From Enterobacteriaceae bacterium (GTDB lineage Bacteria; Pseudomonadota; Gammaproteobacteria; Enterobacterales; Enterobacteriaceae): DNA of 56,043 bases. Shown piece by piece: positions 1-9,313 of the stretch (position 1 is the stretch's first letter; each line of letters starts with the position of its first letter). The stretch covers positions 1-56,043 of the forward strand of contig JAIRVT010000012.1 in assembly GCA_031253755.1 (NCBI GenBank), in the 5' to 3' direction. A program made the position numbers and the translations under genes. The notes beneath the pieces were generated by a model that was given only the letters and a program-made list of their open reading frames with translations, was not told the DNA's origin and did no database searches.

Positions 1-97
1 CCACGGAGAGACGGTAATTCCTAAATCGCCTTCTGCGGCTTAGGTTCGGCTCTGTGAAGTGGGAATCCTCGCCGTTTACGGCGGGGAGCAGTCAACC
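1..97 (+). mobile_element. Right end of an IS200/IS605-type element, with probable omega-RNA scaffold
   Basis: A GC-rich stem (CCTCGCCG, loop TTTA, CGGCGGGG, about 69-88) is followed by GAGCAGTCAA. This is the subterminal hairpin and end typical of enterobacterial IS605-group elements carrying tnpB. A second imperfect stem lies at about 22-43, over the end of the coding frame. In this family the RNA covering the tnpB 3' end and right end acts as the guide-RNA scaffold, and the guide would be the flank just after the TCAA (from about 98). The exact boundary is inferred. Confidence 0.6.
2..43 (+). pseudogene. tnpB: 3' end of a TnpB-type transposon gene (partial, runs in from the left edge)
   Basis: Only the last 13 codons are inside the window, ending HGETVIPKSPSAA and a TAG stop at 41-43. 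The HGE-T motif resembles the tail that many IS200/IS605-family TnpB proteins have after their zinc-ribbon. The identification rests mainly on the hairpin that follows at 60-97, typical of the right end of these elements. TnpB proteins are RNA-guided nucleases carried by IS200/IS605 elements. Whether the gene is intact cannot be judged here. Confidence 0.5.
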
Positions 98-198
98 AAA
101 CTAGGTTTGCTATGTTACAGAAGGTATTGTGTGGCTACACGACAACCATAAGTAAGTTTAAAACCAATCTTAAATATTATTGTTTCAGGGATATAGCG

Positions 199-237
199 TT
201 TCAAAACAGAGTTTCAAAGCAGAGTTTCAAAAGAGAG
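199..237. repeat. 13-bp tandem repeat, three copies
   Basis: Three head-to-tail units, TTTCAAAACAGAG, TTTCAAAGCAGAG and TTTCAAAAGAGAG, lie about 50 bp beyond the rapA stop codon, between rapA and the IS end. They belong to the set of short arrays at gene ends seen across this window. Confidence 0.8.
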
Positions 238-289
238 TTAATGCAGCAATAAACTGCATCAACTCTGAATTTGAACATTAGAAATAAAC

Positions 290-3199
290 TTACTGATGCG
301 AAACAATCACCAGACGAATCGCATCCAAACGCCAGCTTGCCTGATCAAGATTCAGTAGCAGGTGTTTATGTTCTGACGCAATCGCTTCCAGTTCATCATC
401 ACGGATATTCGGATTGACCGCTTTCAGCGCCTCAAGGCGTGATAATTCAGCAGACAGTGCTTCGTCCGCTTCTTTCTTCGCTTTCTCAATCAGCTCACGC
501 GCCTGCTGCTCAACTTGTGCTTCAGATTGCTGCAAAATCGCATGAACTTCTTTTTGAACCGCACCCACCAGCTTGCTGGCATTGTGGCGGGCGATGGCAT
601 TTAACTGACGGTTGAAGTTTTCAAATTCGACCTGAGGGGCCAGATTGGTGCCTTTCAAATCCATCAGCAAACGTACGGGCGTCGGTGGCAGGAAACGGGT
701 TAATTGCAGATGTTTCGGCGCCTGAGCTTCCACCACATAAATTAATTCCACCAACAGCGTTCCGACCGGCAAGGCTTTATTCTTCAGAATCGAAACCGCA
801 CAACTACCGGTATCCCCTGACAGAATCAGATCCAGACCATTACGGATGATCGGATGCTCCCAGCTTAAAAATTGCGTATCTTCACGAGACAGCGCTTTTT
901 CACGATCAAACGTGACAGAACAGCCATCCTGCGGCAGCCCCGGAAAATCAGGCACCAGCATGTGTTCCGATGGATTGAGGACGATAATATTATCGCTGCG
1001 ATCTTCCTGATTAATGCCGATAATATCGAACAGATTGAGGGAAAAATTCACCAGATCAGTGTTATTGTCCTGCGCGGCAATGGTTTCCGCCAGTTTCTGC
1101 CCCTGAATTCCGCCATTGGAATTCATTTCCAGCAGGCGGTCACGGCCTTGTTCCAGCTGTTGCTTGAGCCGCTCATGATGCCCACGGCATTCGGCAATCA
1201 ACTCAGGAAAATTCGCCTGCTCATTCGGTTTGGCAAGGAAACCCAGCAGCGTTTCATAATACTTGTCATAGATGGGACGGCCTGTCGGGCAGGTATGTTC
1301 GAAAGCATCCAGACCTTCGTGATACCAGCGCAGCAGCACGGATTGCGCGGTATTTTCCAGATACGGCACACTGATTTTGATATTGCGGTTCTGACCGATA
1401 CGATCCAAACGGCCAATACGTTGTTCCAGCAAATCCGGGTTGAAAGGCAGGTCAAACATCACAAGCTGATTGGCAAACTGGAAGTTACGCCCTTCGGAAC
1501 CGATTTCAGAACAGAGCAGCACCTGCGCACCGTCTTCCTCGGAAGCAAAGTAAGCGGCGGCGCGGTCACGTTCCAGCAGGGAAAGCCCTTCATGGAATAC
1601 CGCACTGCGGATGCCTTCGCGCTCACGCAGAACCTGCTCTAATTGCAGCGCTGTTTCCGCTTTGGCACAAATCACCAGCACTTTTTCATCGCGATTTGCC
1701 AGCAGGAAGCCCATCAGCCATTCGACACGCGGGTCAAAGTTCCACCAAGTGGCATTTTCCCCTTCAAACTCCTGATAAATCCGCTCCGGGTAGAGCATAT
1801 CCTTGGCGCGCGCTTCCACCGTTTTTTTCGCGCCCATAATTTCAGACACCTTAATGGCAGTCTGATACTGGGACGGCAATGGCAGCTTAATTTCGTGCAA
1901 CTCACGATGCGGGAAACCTTTTACGCCACCACGGGTATTACGGAACAGCAGGCGGCTGGTGCCGTGGCGATCCATCAGCATCGCAATCAGCTCACGACGG
2001 GCGCTTTCGCTCTCTTCATCCTGATTACTGTTGGCGGCTTTCAACAGCGGCTCGATATCCTGCTCGCTGATCAGCTCAACAATCAGATTTTGCTGATCAT
2101 TACTCAGAATTTCACCGGACAACAACAGCGCGACCGCATCCGCAACCGGACGGTATTTTTGTTGCTCATCGATAAACGCCTGATAGTTGTGGAAACGGTT
2201 TGGATCGAGCAGACGCAGACGGGCAAAATGGCTTTCCTGCCCTAATTGCTCAGGGGTTGCCGTCAGCAGCAACACGGCTGGAATTTGTTCTGCCAGCTGC
2301 TCGATAGCACAATATTCACGGCTCGGCGCCTGTTCGCTCCACTCCAGATGATGCGCTTCATCCACCACCATCAAATCCCAGCTCGCTTCCAACAGATGTT
2401 CAAAACGCTGCTTATTGCGGCGGACAAAATCCAGCGAACAGATAATCAATTGCTCAGTTTCAAACGGATTATCGCTGTCGTGCAGGGCTTCGGTATAACG
2501 CCCGTCATCGAACAGCGAAAAACGCAGATTAAAACGGCGCAACATCTCTACCAGCCATTGGTGTTGCAGGCTTTCAGGGACAATGATCAACACACGTTCA
2601 GCACGGCCTGCCATCAATTGCTGATGAATAATCATACCGGCTTCAATCGTCTTACCCAGCCCGACTTCATCCGCCAGCAACACACGTGGTGCGTGACGCT
2701 TGCCGACTTCGTTCGCAATATGGAGCTGATGAGGGATCAGGCTGGCACGAATACCGCGCAGACCGCTTTCTGCCAGACGAAATTGCTCGCTTTGGTGTTT
2801 CCGGGCGCGGAAACGCAATGCAAAACGGTCCATGCGATCAATCTGACCGGCAAACAGGCGATCTTGTGGCTTATTGAACGTCAGCTTACTATCCAGAAAC
2901 ACTTCCCGCAGACTGACATTTTCTTCTTCAGTATCTAAACGAACGCCGATGTAATTCAGTAGCCCATTTTCTTGCTGAACTTCATCGATTTTGAGTTTCC
3001 AGCCTTCATGACTGGTCACAGTATCGCCCGCATTAAACATAACGCGGGTAATGGGGGAATCATTGCGTGCGTAGAGGCGATTTTCTCCGCTGGCAGGAAA
3101 AAGTAACGTCACCATGCGCGTATCAAGCGCCACGACCGTCCCTAATCCAAGCTCGCTTTCTGTATCGCTTATCCAGCGTTGACCAAGAGTAAATGGCAT
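290..3199 (-). CDS. rapA: RNA polymerase-associated ATPase RapA (HepA), SWI2/SNF2 family
   Basis: RapA binds core RNA polymerase and uses ATP to help recycle it after transcription, in the cytoplasm. The protein has 969 residues (E. coli 968) and matches RapA throughout, starting [20 protein letters not shown]. Visible parts are the N-terminal Tudor-like region, helicase motif I (DEVGLGKT, about 177-184), the DEAH box (about 280-283), SATPEQ-like motif III (seen as LLTATPEQ), and the SNF2 C-terminal motifs including EGRNFQF and [11 protein letters not shown]. In E. coli rluA follows hepA; here an IS end follows, so synteny is broken. A 16-bp duplication lies just upstream of the start. Confidence 0.98.
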   Translation of the reverse strand: MPFTLGQRWISDTESELGLGTVVALDTRMVTLLFPASGENRLYARNDSPITRVMFNAGDTVTSHEGWKLKIDEVQQENGLLNYIGVRLDTEEENVSLREVFLDSKLTFNKPQDRLFAGQIDRMDRFALRFRARKHQSEQFRLAESGLRGIRASLIPHQLHIANEVGKRHAPRVLLADEVGLGKTIEAGMIIHQQLMAGRAERVLIIVPESLQHQWLVEMLRRFNLRFSLFDDGRYTEALHDSDNPFETEQLIICSLDFVRRNKQRFEHLLEASWDLMVVDEAHHLEWSEQAPSREYCAIEQLAEQIPAVLLLTATPEQLGQESHFARLRLLDPNRFHNYQAFIDEQQKYRPVADAVALLLSGEILSNDQQNLIVELISEQDIEPLLKAANSNQDEESESARRELIAMLMDRHGTSRLLFRNTRGGVKGFPHRELHEIKLPLPSQYQTAIKVSEIMGAKKTVEARAKDMLYPERIYQEFEGENATWWNFDPRVEWLMGFLLANRDEKVLVICAKAETALQLEQVLREREGIRSAVFHEGLSLLERDRAAAYFASEEDGAQVLLCSEIGSEGRNFQFANQLVMFDLPFNPDLLEQRIGRLDRIGQNRNIKISVPYLENTAQSVLLRWYHEGLDAFEHTCPTGRPIYDKYYETLLGFLAKPNEQANFPELIAECRGHHERLKQQLEQGRDRLLEMNSNGGIQGQKLAETIAAQDNNTDLVNFSLNLFDIIGINQEDRSDNIIVLNPSEHMLVPDFPGLPQDGCSVTFDREKALSREDTQFLSWEHPIIRNGLDLILSGDTGSCAVSILKNKALPVGTLLVELIYVVEAQAPKHLQLTRFLPPTPVRLLMDLKGTNLAPQVEFENFNRQLNAIARHNASKLVGAVQKEVHAILQQSEAQVEQQARELIEKAKKEADEALSAELSRLEALKAVNPNIRDDELEAIASEHKHLLLNLDQASWRLDAIRLVIVSHQ

Positions 3200-3523
3200 A
3201 AATTTTGACTCAGTTTTCTGTTAGATCGTGTTGTTTATAAATCGTGCTGTTTATAAATAGTCTTGTTTGTTGGTTGCAGGAGAACTGCTGTAACGATTGT
3301 TGATAGGGTTTATTTTACTGCTAGTTTCGGCGGCACGTTTCACTGCCTTTGTGAGAAAAATAGCGCATAAAAGTATCATTTCCCATAATAGAGGGGCGCT
3401 ATGTTAATTCAAGCGGGACATGGCGTCACCTGCAAAAATGTCAACTACCCAAAAGAGAGGTTCATCTGCCCGGTGAGAACATTAATCATGAGAAACAAGA
3501 AATATATCGGTTCAACTTACAAT
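3200..3523. other. Intergenic region between rapA and the O-acetylation operon
   Basis: This 324-bp stretch holds the rapA leader, where the 16-mer ATCGTGTTGTTTATAA occurs twice in tandem with one difference (3225-3256). A reading frame from 3401 runs on into the antisense strand of the ape1-like gene and has no family resemblance, so it was not called. No clear promoter or terminator was seen. Confidence 0.6.
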
Positions 3524-4777
3524 TTACCCACCAATCAAATCAATAAACTGCTTATACAGCCCTTCCGCACTGCGATCATAACCCGCAGAGGAGAGGTGAA
3601 CGTTGTCGGGGCGCGCAAGCCCTTCCCGCACCCAATCGCGAATTGAACATTCGCCGCCCATAAATGCCTGCCAGTCCCAGAACAATGTGCGCTGCTCTCT
3701 GGCAACTTCCTGCTGAATCTGAATAATGTCACGCAACAAAGCCGGTTTTTGTGTCTCACAATTGGTGGCGCTTTTGTTTTTCAGCGAATCATTGGGGCCA
3801 ATCAGCAAAATCACCACATCAGGGATGGTCTGACGGATCTGCTGTATTTTGGCTGTCAGTTCCTGACGATAAGAATCAGGCGCCAATGTGTCACCAAACG
3901 CTTCATTCGTGCCATAAGCAAGGATAACCAAATCCGGTTTTAGCTGTGCCAGTGTATTGGCCCACTCTGGCTGCCATTTATCCAGCATACCGAGGGTCGC
4001 GCCGTTGATGCCTAACGCCGATAGCATAAGACCATTATTTTGGGGACGTTTTATCAACCATCCGCCAATTTTTAATTGCGGTTCTGGCGCATCAAGTTTC
4101 AGCGGAAAAGACACACTTTGCTCCGGCGAAAAACGCCAGTCACTTTGCGTCGCAGGCAGCTGCCAGACAGGAGCAGATTGCGGTTTCAACTGACTCTCTG
4201 CATGGGATTGGTAGAGAACACTCACCTGATATTTGCCACTGTCAGGCGGCGATAAATCCATGCGGATTGTACTGTTAGCGCGTGTAGGTGTTGCGATAAA
4301 ACCGCCCAGCGGAAAATCGGCCCGGCTCTCTTTGCGGCTGGAAGAAAGCCACCAGCCTGTTTTATCGTCAGAGAATTTCACCGTCGCATTACGCTGACCC
4401 GGAATCGTCATGGGGCTGATAAAACCCGGCCCCGCATTTCCATACCGTTGCTGAAATAAATTTCGTAACTTGCCGGTAAAAAAGTCAGCCGCCGTATGGG
4501 AATCCCCCAACTGCACAAAATGAAGCTGACGAGAATCGCTGTGACGCAACTTATCTGCCAGTAGCGCAAGATTAGGCTCAGAGAAATCCGTCAGTTGTTG
4601 TTGGTAACGGGCCTGTTTTACCTGCGATCCCGCTGAAAATTCCGGCTTTTTCTCATGGCATGAGAACAGGCCGATGGAAAGCAGGCTAACCAAGCCTGCT
4701 CCTATTACCCGGTAAAACCTTATCCGGTAAAATCGCTTTACTCGGAAAAAACCGATATATCGCTTAAAGGGCTGCAT
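3524..4777 (-). CDS. ape1: Probable O-acetylpeptidoglycan esterase (Ape1-like), SGNH/GDSL hydrolase lipoprotein
   Basis: The 417-residue form starts at M (4777), placed behind AAGGA; an upstream in-frame ATG (4807) lies deeper inside the preceding gene. A basic N-terminus leads to a hydrophobic stretch and a lipobox ending LFSC (Cys40), so an outer- or inner-membrane lipoprotein is expected. SGNH block I reads GDSHTAADFF (Ser93), with a GTNEA block, GPNDS, and DNVHLS at the end (Asp391, His394) completing the triad. The GDSHTA-DFF block resembles Neisseria Ape1, which removes O-acetyl groups from MurNAc so that lytic transglycosylases can act. It overlaps patB by 14 bp as third gene of the operon. 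Substrate is inferred from family and context; a polysaccharide deacetylase remains possible. Confidence 0.75.
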   Translation of the reverse strand: MQPFKRYIGFFRVKRFYRIRFYRVIGAGLVSLLSIGLFSCHEKKPEFSAGSQVKQARYQQQLTDFSEPNLALLADKLRHSDSRQLHFVQLGDSHTAADFFTGKLRNLFQQRYGNAGPGFISPMTIPGQRNATVKFSDDKTGWWLSSSRKESRADFPLGGFIATPTRANSTIRMDLSPPDSGKYQVSVLYQSHAESQLKPQSAPVWQLPATQSDWRFSPEQSVSFPLKLDAPEPQLKIGGWLIKRPQNNGLMLSALGINGATLGMLDKWQPEWANTLAQLKPDLVILAYGTNEAFGDTLAPDSYRQELTAKIQQIRQTIPDVVILLIGPNDSLKNKSATNCETQKPALLRDIIQIQQEVAREQRTLFWDWQAFMGGECSIRDWVREGLARPDNVHLSSAGYDRSAEGLYKQFIDLIGG

Positions 4778-5933
4778 TTTCCTTATCTGGCTCCTGAATA
4801 ACGTCAATCAATGAAAAAATATGATCTGCGATGAGTTTCTGACCACTCGGACTAAAATGGATGCCATCGCCACTTCTGAGTTTGATCGTACTTTTGCTCG
4901 AACCTTTGTTCGTACTACTGTCATCACCCATATAGTCCGAATAATTATCTGACTGATATTTGAACATATCATTGGCGGAAAGATAAATCTCGCCCATTTT
5001 AGCCATCTCTGCCTGATACAATGTATTGAGGTAGGCCATACCGTCGGAAAGTTTTTTCTGGCGCATGTTTGGCGGCCCGACCCAGATTACATCAATCTTC
5101 CGTTGGCGGGTATCAGACAAAATCGACGCTATTCTCTCGCGATAACATTCTTCCCAGCCCTCACTGGCAAATTTTAAATAACCACTTCCGGGTCTTGCCG
5201 GCATATCCCACGGATCATTCGGGCCTAAGAACACGATAATCAACTTAATATCAGGGTTCTGATCTAATGTATCGTGAATCGTTTTCGGCCAATCGAAGAA
5301 ACTCGGATAAGTTAGGCCCGTACTTTGTTTGCTCAGGTTGATACTGGCAATACCATACTCCTGATAGAGGCGACGTTTTAAATGTGGCGCAACCCCTTGC
5401 ATCATCGAATCGCCGGCAAATAGCACCTTATCCTGTACGCCGAGTTTAACATTGGTTTTTTGGACAATTTCTTCAACGAACGGATTTTCTCCTGACTGAT
5501 TGGCTAATAACGCTGATGAACGGAATTTAATATTATCCTGTAACAATTCAGGGAATTTTAATGATCTGATTCCCAACGGATCGGTATAACCTTGCAAAAA
5601 ATGCAGCCCAACCTGAAATTCAGGCGGAATAATCTGAGAACCTGAGGCTTGCTGTGGCTTCTCCTGATAGTGCCCGCCTGCATATGCCATAAATGTCTCA
5701 CTGGCAGCAAAAGCACCTTGTTGCATATTGTTGCCCAAATCCCATAGCGGCTCTCCTTTCAGCGCTGACCACGGGCTGTTACGGTGATATTTCTGTTGCC
5801 AAAAATTATCCAAAGAACGTTGGTTCAGCCAAATTAGCAGCAGGGAGGTCAAAAAGACGATGAAAATGACCTGCCCGACTTTTTTAAGCGTGTATTTATA
5901 TTCAGAAATCTGCATAGGTTCAGAAATTTGCAT
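4764..5933 (-). CDS. patB: Membrane-anchored SGNH hydrolase, DUF459 type; probable periplasmic O-acetyltransferase PatB
   Basis: This 389-residue protein has one N-terminal membrane segment (about 18-36) and a periplasmic SGNH domain: AGDSMMQG (Ser176), a conserved GPNDPWD block, and DGIHFSPSG near the end (Asp356, His359). DUF459/COG2845 proteins paired with an MBOAT protein act as acetyltransferases (PatB of Neisseria) that move acetyl groups to MurNAc C6. The start overlaps the MBOAT gene by 14 bp and the stop overlaps the next gene, so translational coupling is likely. The N-terminus contains an exact amino-acid duplication (MQISEP-MQISE), so either ATG could start. An acetylation role on another surface polymer cannot be excluded. 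Confidence 0.72.
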   Translation of the reverse strand: MQISEPMQISEYKYTLKKVGQVIFIVFLTSLLLIWLNQRSLDNFWQQKYHRNSPWSALKGEPLWDLGNNMQQGAFAASETFMAYAGGHYQEKPQQASGSQIIPPEFQVGLHFLQGYTDPLGIRSLKFPELLQDNIKFRSSALLANQSGENPFVEEIVQKTNVKLGVQDKVLFAGDSMMQGVAPHLKRRLYQEYGIASINLSKQSTGLTYPSFFDWPKTIHDTLDQNPDIKLIIVFLGPNDPWDMPARPGSGYLKFASEGWEECYRERIASILSDTRQRKIDVIWVGPPNMRQKKLSDGMAYLNTLYQAEMAKMGEIYLSANDMFKYQSDNYSDYMGDDSSTNKGSSKSTIKLRSGDGIHFSPSGQKLIADHIFSLIDVIQEPDKENAAL

Positions 5934-7341
5934 AGATAAATCCTGGCATCCCGGAAGGTGACAACATAAAGACCAATGTAAGGATCAGTGCCAAAGGAAC
6001 CGGGTAGTAAGCCCATGAAATCTGTTGGTGATTCTTTTCAATTGAATTTCTGATATTCACCAGTAATGGGTAAGCAATAAAAAAGCCCCAAAAAGCCAGC
6101 AAGATGGTACTGCTGGAAAGCAAAGACGCCGCAACATCGCCAGAAACGAGCTGGCGCAATACCGCTAGGGCATCGTCGAATGTTGGGCTACGGAAAAAAA
6201 TCCACGCAAAACAAACAAAATGGAAAGTCATCACGCGGGATAAAAAGAGTGAAACCGGGTTTTTAGCCGCTGTATCACGCTGATTTCCAGATGCAGGAAA
6301 CAGCGTATTCTTTATATTGTGGAAAATTAAACCCAGCCCATGAATCGCGCCCCAAATAATGAAACTTAACCCGGCGCCGTGCCACAAACCAGAAATCACC
6401 ATCGCAATAAACACATTCAGATTCTTGCGCAGAAAAGGCTTTTTATTTCCGCCCAGAGGAATGTAGACATAGTCACGAATAAACGTTGATAAACTGATAT
6501 GCCAGCGACGCCAGAATGCCTGCAAGTTCTCTGCCAGATAAGGCGCATTGAAATTCTGCGGAACGCGGAAACCCAGCAATAACGCCAGACCTGTTACCAA
6601 ATCGGTATAGCCGGAAAAGTTAAAATAGATATTCCAGGCATAAGCATAAATCGCAACCAGCACTTGCCCAGCATGATAACTCGTCGGATCTTCAAAGACC
6701 GGATTGACGAAATATTCCGTCAATGTTGCGCTGAGCAGGAACAATTTCGCAATCGCTAACGCAATCAACAATAATGCTTTCAATGGTTCCTGAACCGTTC
6801 TGGCTGGAGCCTGAATCTGTGGCAAAAAATCTTTTGCCCGATTTATCGGCCCTGCCACGATGCTGGGAAAAAAGCAAAGGTACAGCGTAACATCCGCCCA
6901 TGAGGCGGGCGGAAGTTCTTTTTTCGCTACTGAAACCACGTAGCTGACTGAATGAAAAGCATAGAAAGACAACCCCAGCGGCAATATTAATTCAAGCACA
7001 GGCAATTCAACCTGAATACCGATATTCGCCAATGACTGCTGAATGGCCTCCTGAAAGAAAGAATAATATTTGAAAGCCGTAAAACAGCCCAGAATACCAA
7101 CGGCCAGAAGAGTAATGATAATTTTGTAATGTAAATATCGGCTGAGAATATTAGCTAAAAAGTAAATAAATAGGGTATAGGCAAATAGGATATAGGCGAA
7201 ATTTGCAGCAAAAGAGAATATAAATAAGTAACTAACTAAAATTAATAAGCCATTTTGAAGTCTAACGGCTCGCTGAAAAAGCCAATAGACAAGAAGCAAA
7301 ATAACAAACGCTCCCAGAAACTCAAAAGAAAAGAAATTCAT
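5920..7341 (-). CDS. patA: MBOAT-family membrane O-acyltransferase (AlgI/PatA-like)
   Basis: A 473-residue polytopic membrane protein with about ten or more hydrophobic segments. It carries the MBOAT signature FWRRWHISLSTFIRDYVYIP (about 276-295) and the catalytic-type histidine in LWHGAGLSF (His321). In AlgI and PatA systems the MBOAT protein moves acetyl groups from cytoplasmic acetyl-CoA across the inner membrane to a periplasmic SGNH partner. It is the first gene of a tightly overlapping three-gene operon with patB and ape1, which favours peptidoglycan O-acetylation, known from relatives such as Proteus and Providencia. AlgI-like polysaccharide acetylation is the alternative. A candidate promoter (TTGTAA, 16 bp, TAAGAT) lies upstream at about 7405-7440. 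Confidence 0.8.
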   Translation of the reverse strand: MNFFSFEFLGAFVILLLVYWLFQRAVRLQNGLLILVSYLFIFSFAANFAYILFAYTLFIYFLANILSRYLHYKIIITLLAVGILGCFTAFKYYSFFQEAIQQSLANIGIQVELPVLELILPLGLSFYAFHSVSYVVSVAKKELPPASWADVTLYLCFFPSIVAGPINRAKDFLPQIQAPARTVQEPLKALLLIALAIAKLFLLSATLTEYFVNPVFEDPTSYHAGQVLVAIYAYAWNIYFNFSGYTDLVTGLALLLGFRVPQNFNAPYLAENLQAFWRRWHISLSTFIRDYVYIPLGGNKKPFLRKNLNVFIAMVISGLWHGAGLSFIIWGAIHGLGLIFHNIKNTLFPASGNQRDTAAKNPVSLFLSRVMTFHFVCFAWIFFRSPTFDDALAVLRQLVSGDVAASLLSSSTILLAFWGFFIAYPLLVNIRNSIEKNHQQISWAYYPVPLALILTLVFMLSPSGMPGFIYANF

Positions 7342-7501
7342 ATTAGGCTCGAGCTAACCACTTGTTGTTAAGGAAAAGTTGTTGATGGAAATTTCCGATT
7401 CAAAGGTGCTCTATCTTATGGAGTTTACGTGTATTTACAATAGATCATAGACGAATTATTGTTTTATTGGTTGTGTTTTTTGCGAAATTATTAATATGAA
7501 A

Positions 7502-7536
7502 ATAATCCGCACTGTGCTAATAACAGTGCGGATTAT
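7502..7536 (-). terminator. Strong hairpin terminator downstream of bax
   Basis: A perfect 14-bp inverted repeat (ATAATCCGCACTGT / ACAGTGCGGATTAT, 7-nt loop) begins 25 bp beyond the bax stop. On the minus strand it is followed by a T-rich run, giving an intrinsic terminator. It separates bax from the O-acetylation operon. Confidence 0.8.
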
Positions 7537-7561
7537 CGAACAGTATAAAGGGTGTAGATTG

Positions 7562-8332
7562 CTACTCGTAGTTCTGTACTTGTGAAATCAGTTCCTTATT
7601 ACCATCAAATACCTGATGTAAGTAGCGATTATAGCCCGCACCCCGTTCAGAATAACCTTTCAGATTATCAATCAATTTACTGGTATTCAGTGGTGCCTGT
7701 TCTGTTCTTTGCTTGGCGCGTGAGAGACGCAATGACTCATAAGCACGGTGCGTATTCATGTTTTTCATATAAGCGACGATAGAATCATCAACAGTGTTAT
7801 AGACGGAATAACCTTTGACTTTTCCTTTCTCTTTACCGCATGAAGCACAACGCATACCAAACAGGTTCTTGTTTTTTTGAGCAAGTTCTGATGCTCCCCA
7901 GCCCGATTCAGCGGCAGCCTGAGTCGCAACAAAATGGGTCGGAATAATATCAACTCTCCTCAATAAAACATTCCAATTAATCTGCTTCGGTGAGGAACAA
8001 GTCATTTTGTAATCAGAGCAGATCCTCTGCAATCGTTTGATATCCTGTACAGACCATTTATTTGTTTCATGGCGTGACAGGAGCCATTTGCGGTCTTGCA
8101 TAATATGCTGATTATGCGCATCAATTACAGGGACAACTATATTTAAAAACGCTTTCTTTCTGGGTGTGCCTGAAGGGTATTTTCGCAAATCAGGCAACTT
8201 ATTTTGTACGCCACTGTGAGAATACTCTTCCATCTTTGAGCTATTTTGTGAAGCATTGCTCAAACCAGTAAAGATTAAAGAGAGAAAGAAAGCGAAGACC
8301 GCAGTTGTCCTCATCATCATTCGAGAGGGCAT
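7562..8332 (-). CDS. bax: Bax-family putative glucosaminidase, exported
   Basis: The 256-residue protein has a signal peptide (about 1-27) and matches E. coli Bax, including RKYPSGTPRKKAF, RVDIIPTHFVA, AAAESGWGASELAQ and NLFGM. The domain is the Mannosyl-glycoprotein endo-beta-N-acetylglucosaminidase (FlgJ/LytG-type) fold; the Glu in AAAESGWG is the likely catalytic residue. It probably cleaves the peptidoglycan glycan strand in the periplasm. It lies upstream of patA-patB-ape1 on the same strand but behind its own terminator, so it is probably a separate unit. Three cysteines in the catalytic half could form a disulfide. Confidence 0.88.
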   Translation of the reverse strand: MPSRMMMRTTAVFAFFLSLIFTGLSNASQNSSKMEEYSHSGVQNKLPDLRKYPSGTPRKKAFLNIVVPVIDAHNQHIMQDRKWLLSRHETNKWSVQDIKRLQRICSDYKMTCSSPKQINWNVLLRRVDIIPTHFVATQAAAESGWGASELAQKNKNLFGMRCASCGKEKGKVKGYSVYNTVDDSIVAYMKNMNTHRAYESLRLSRAKQRTEQAPLNTSKLIDNLKGYSERGAGYNRYLHQVFDGNKELISQVQNYE

Positions 8333-9001
8333 TTGCTTCTCCTCGTTTTATTACTCTGGTTCATGGATAAAAAACACACGAATACTAACAAAGTAATGAG
8401 TATATAGTCTACCTTTATTAGGTAATTCGTAACATTAATTTCCGTAACGAATAATAGCACGGTACTGAAAATAATCTATATTTTTTACTTTATACCGTAA
8501 ATAAGTGTAATAATTATTGGGGTTTTATCTGATAAGTATTGATATTTACTTCATTTTTATATAAAAAATAAAGAATTCAACTTAAGGTATTATTATCAGC
8601 CAATTTATTTCCAAAGAAGAAATTACTGTATATCTATCATAATTTATTAGTGCAATAACTCATTTTATTTCACAATATTTTATTTATTTCCTTATATATA
8701 TTTTTAATTAACAACTTTTATCATCATTATGATGTTTTTAATAGGTAAATTAAAATAACTCATAATTAAACATTAATTAACCAGATTTAACGTTTATTTT
8801 CTTTATAATTTCACTTCAAGATATATATATTTGACAAACTTCAAACAGTAATCCATTAGACGACACGAAGCCTTATATTTATTCGCTGCGAGGGATAAAT
8901 AAGATGCGCCTTGAAAGACGAGTGGTATACAAAGAACTTAACTTGAATAATAATCAGGGAGCAAGCCCCCTGATTTCGCATAATTGAAAATCAATGGATA
9001 T
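8333..9001. other. AT-rich intergenic region upstream of bax
   Basis: About 670 bp of strongly AT-rich DNA with no credible reading frame. It holds one copy of the second interspersed repeat family (about 8820-8928). Runs of A/T and poly-TA (8820-8831) suggest curved or H-NS-type DNA, but this is inference. Confidence 0.6.
8820..8928 (+). repeat. Short interspersed repeat, second family (copy 1)
   Basis: The right half aligns with copies at 13479-13581 and 55795-55877. It has an internal stem (TATTTATTC / GATAAATA) followed by AAGATGCGCCTTGAAAGACG and a GTAT end. No coding capacity, so it resembles a MITE. The left boundary is uncertain. Confidence 0.55.
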
Positions 9002-9313
9002 TTATAACCACTTGGCAACACCGCCATGTTTAGAACAGGTTCCTTTCCGTGATTTGCTCTTACTATACGTTCCATCTTTACAAAGAGCCTTTTTTTTCGT
9101 CGCTTTATTGTATTTCTTAGTTAACTTTTTATGACTGTGATTCTTTGCTTTTTTTACTATTTTTTGCGCTTTACTAGGATGGTAACTGTTATCTACATTT
9201 GTGGTGGTATTAGCAGAAGAATTATCTACAGGAGTAGAAACCACAGGCGCTGCAAATACTGCACTTGAAAACAACACCAGTAATGCTGAAACTGATAACC
9301 TCAAGTTTGTCAT
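9002..9313 (-). CDS. Small secreted lysine-rich protein with a DUF3761 domain
   Basis: The 103-residue product has a clear signal peptide (cleavage after FAAPVV or nearby, about residue 22). A Ser/Thr/Asn-rich linker and a very basic middle (HSHKKLTKKYNKATKKK) follow. It ends with a compact CKDGTYSKSKSRKGTCSKHG segment plus GVAKWL, the pattern of DUF3761, whose two cysteines probably form a disulfide. Function is unknown; a basic exported peptide could bind DNA, lipopolysaccharide or cell wall. It stands alone between two long AT-rich regions, which suggests acquired DNA. Confidence 0.8.
   Translation of the reverse strand: MTNLRLSVSALLVLFSSAVFAAPVVSTPVDNSSANTTTNVDNSYHPSKAQKIVKKAKNHSHKKLTKKYNKATKKKALCKDGTYSKSKSRKGTCSKHGGVAKWL

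Noticed and set aside
872..2938. Three long frames (about 200-256 codons) on the plus strand over rapA
   Set aside because: They are antisense to a highly conserved rapA, have no family resemblance and no ribosome-binding sites.
3401..3646. 81-codon frame upstream of and over the end of the ape1-like gene
   Set aside because: More than half is antisense to a conserved gene; no domain and no good start signal.
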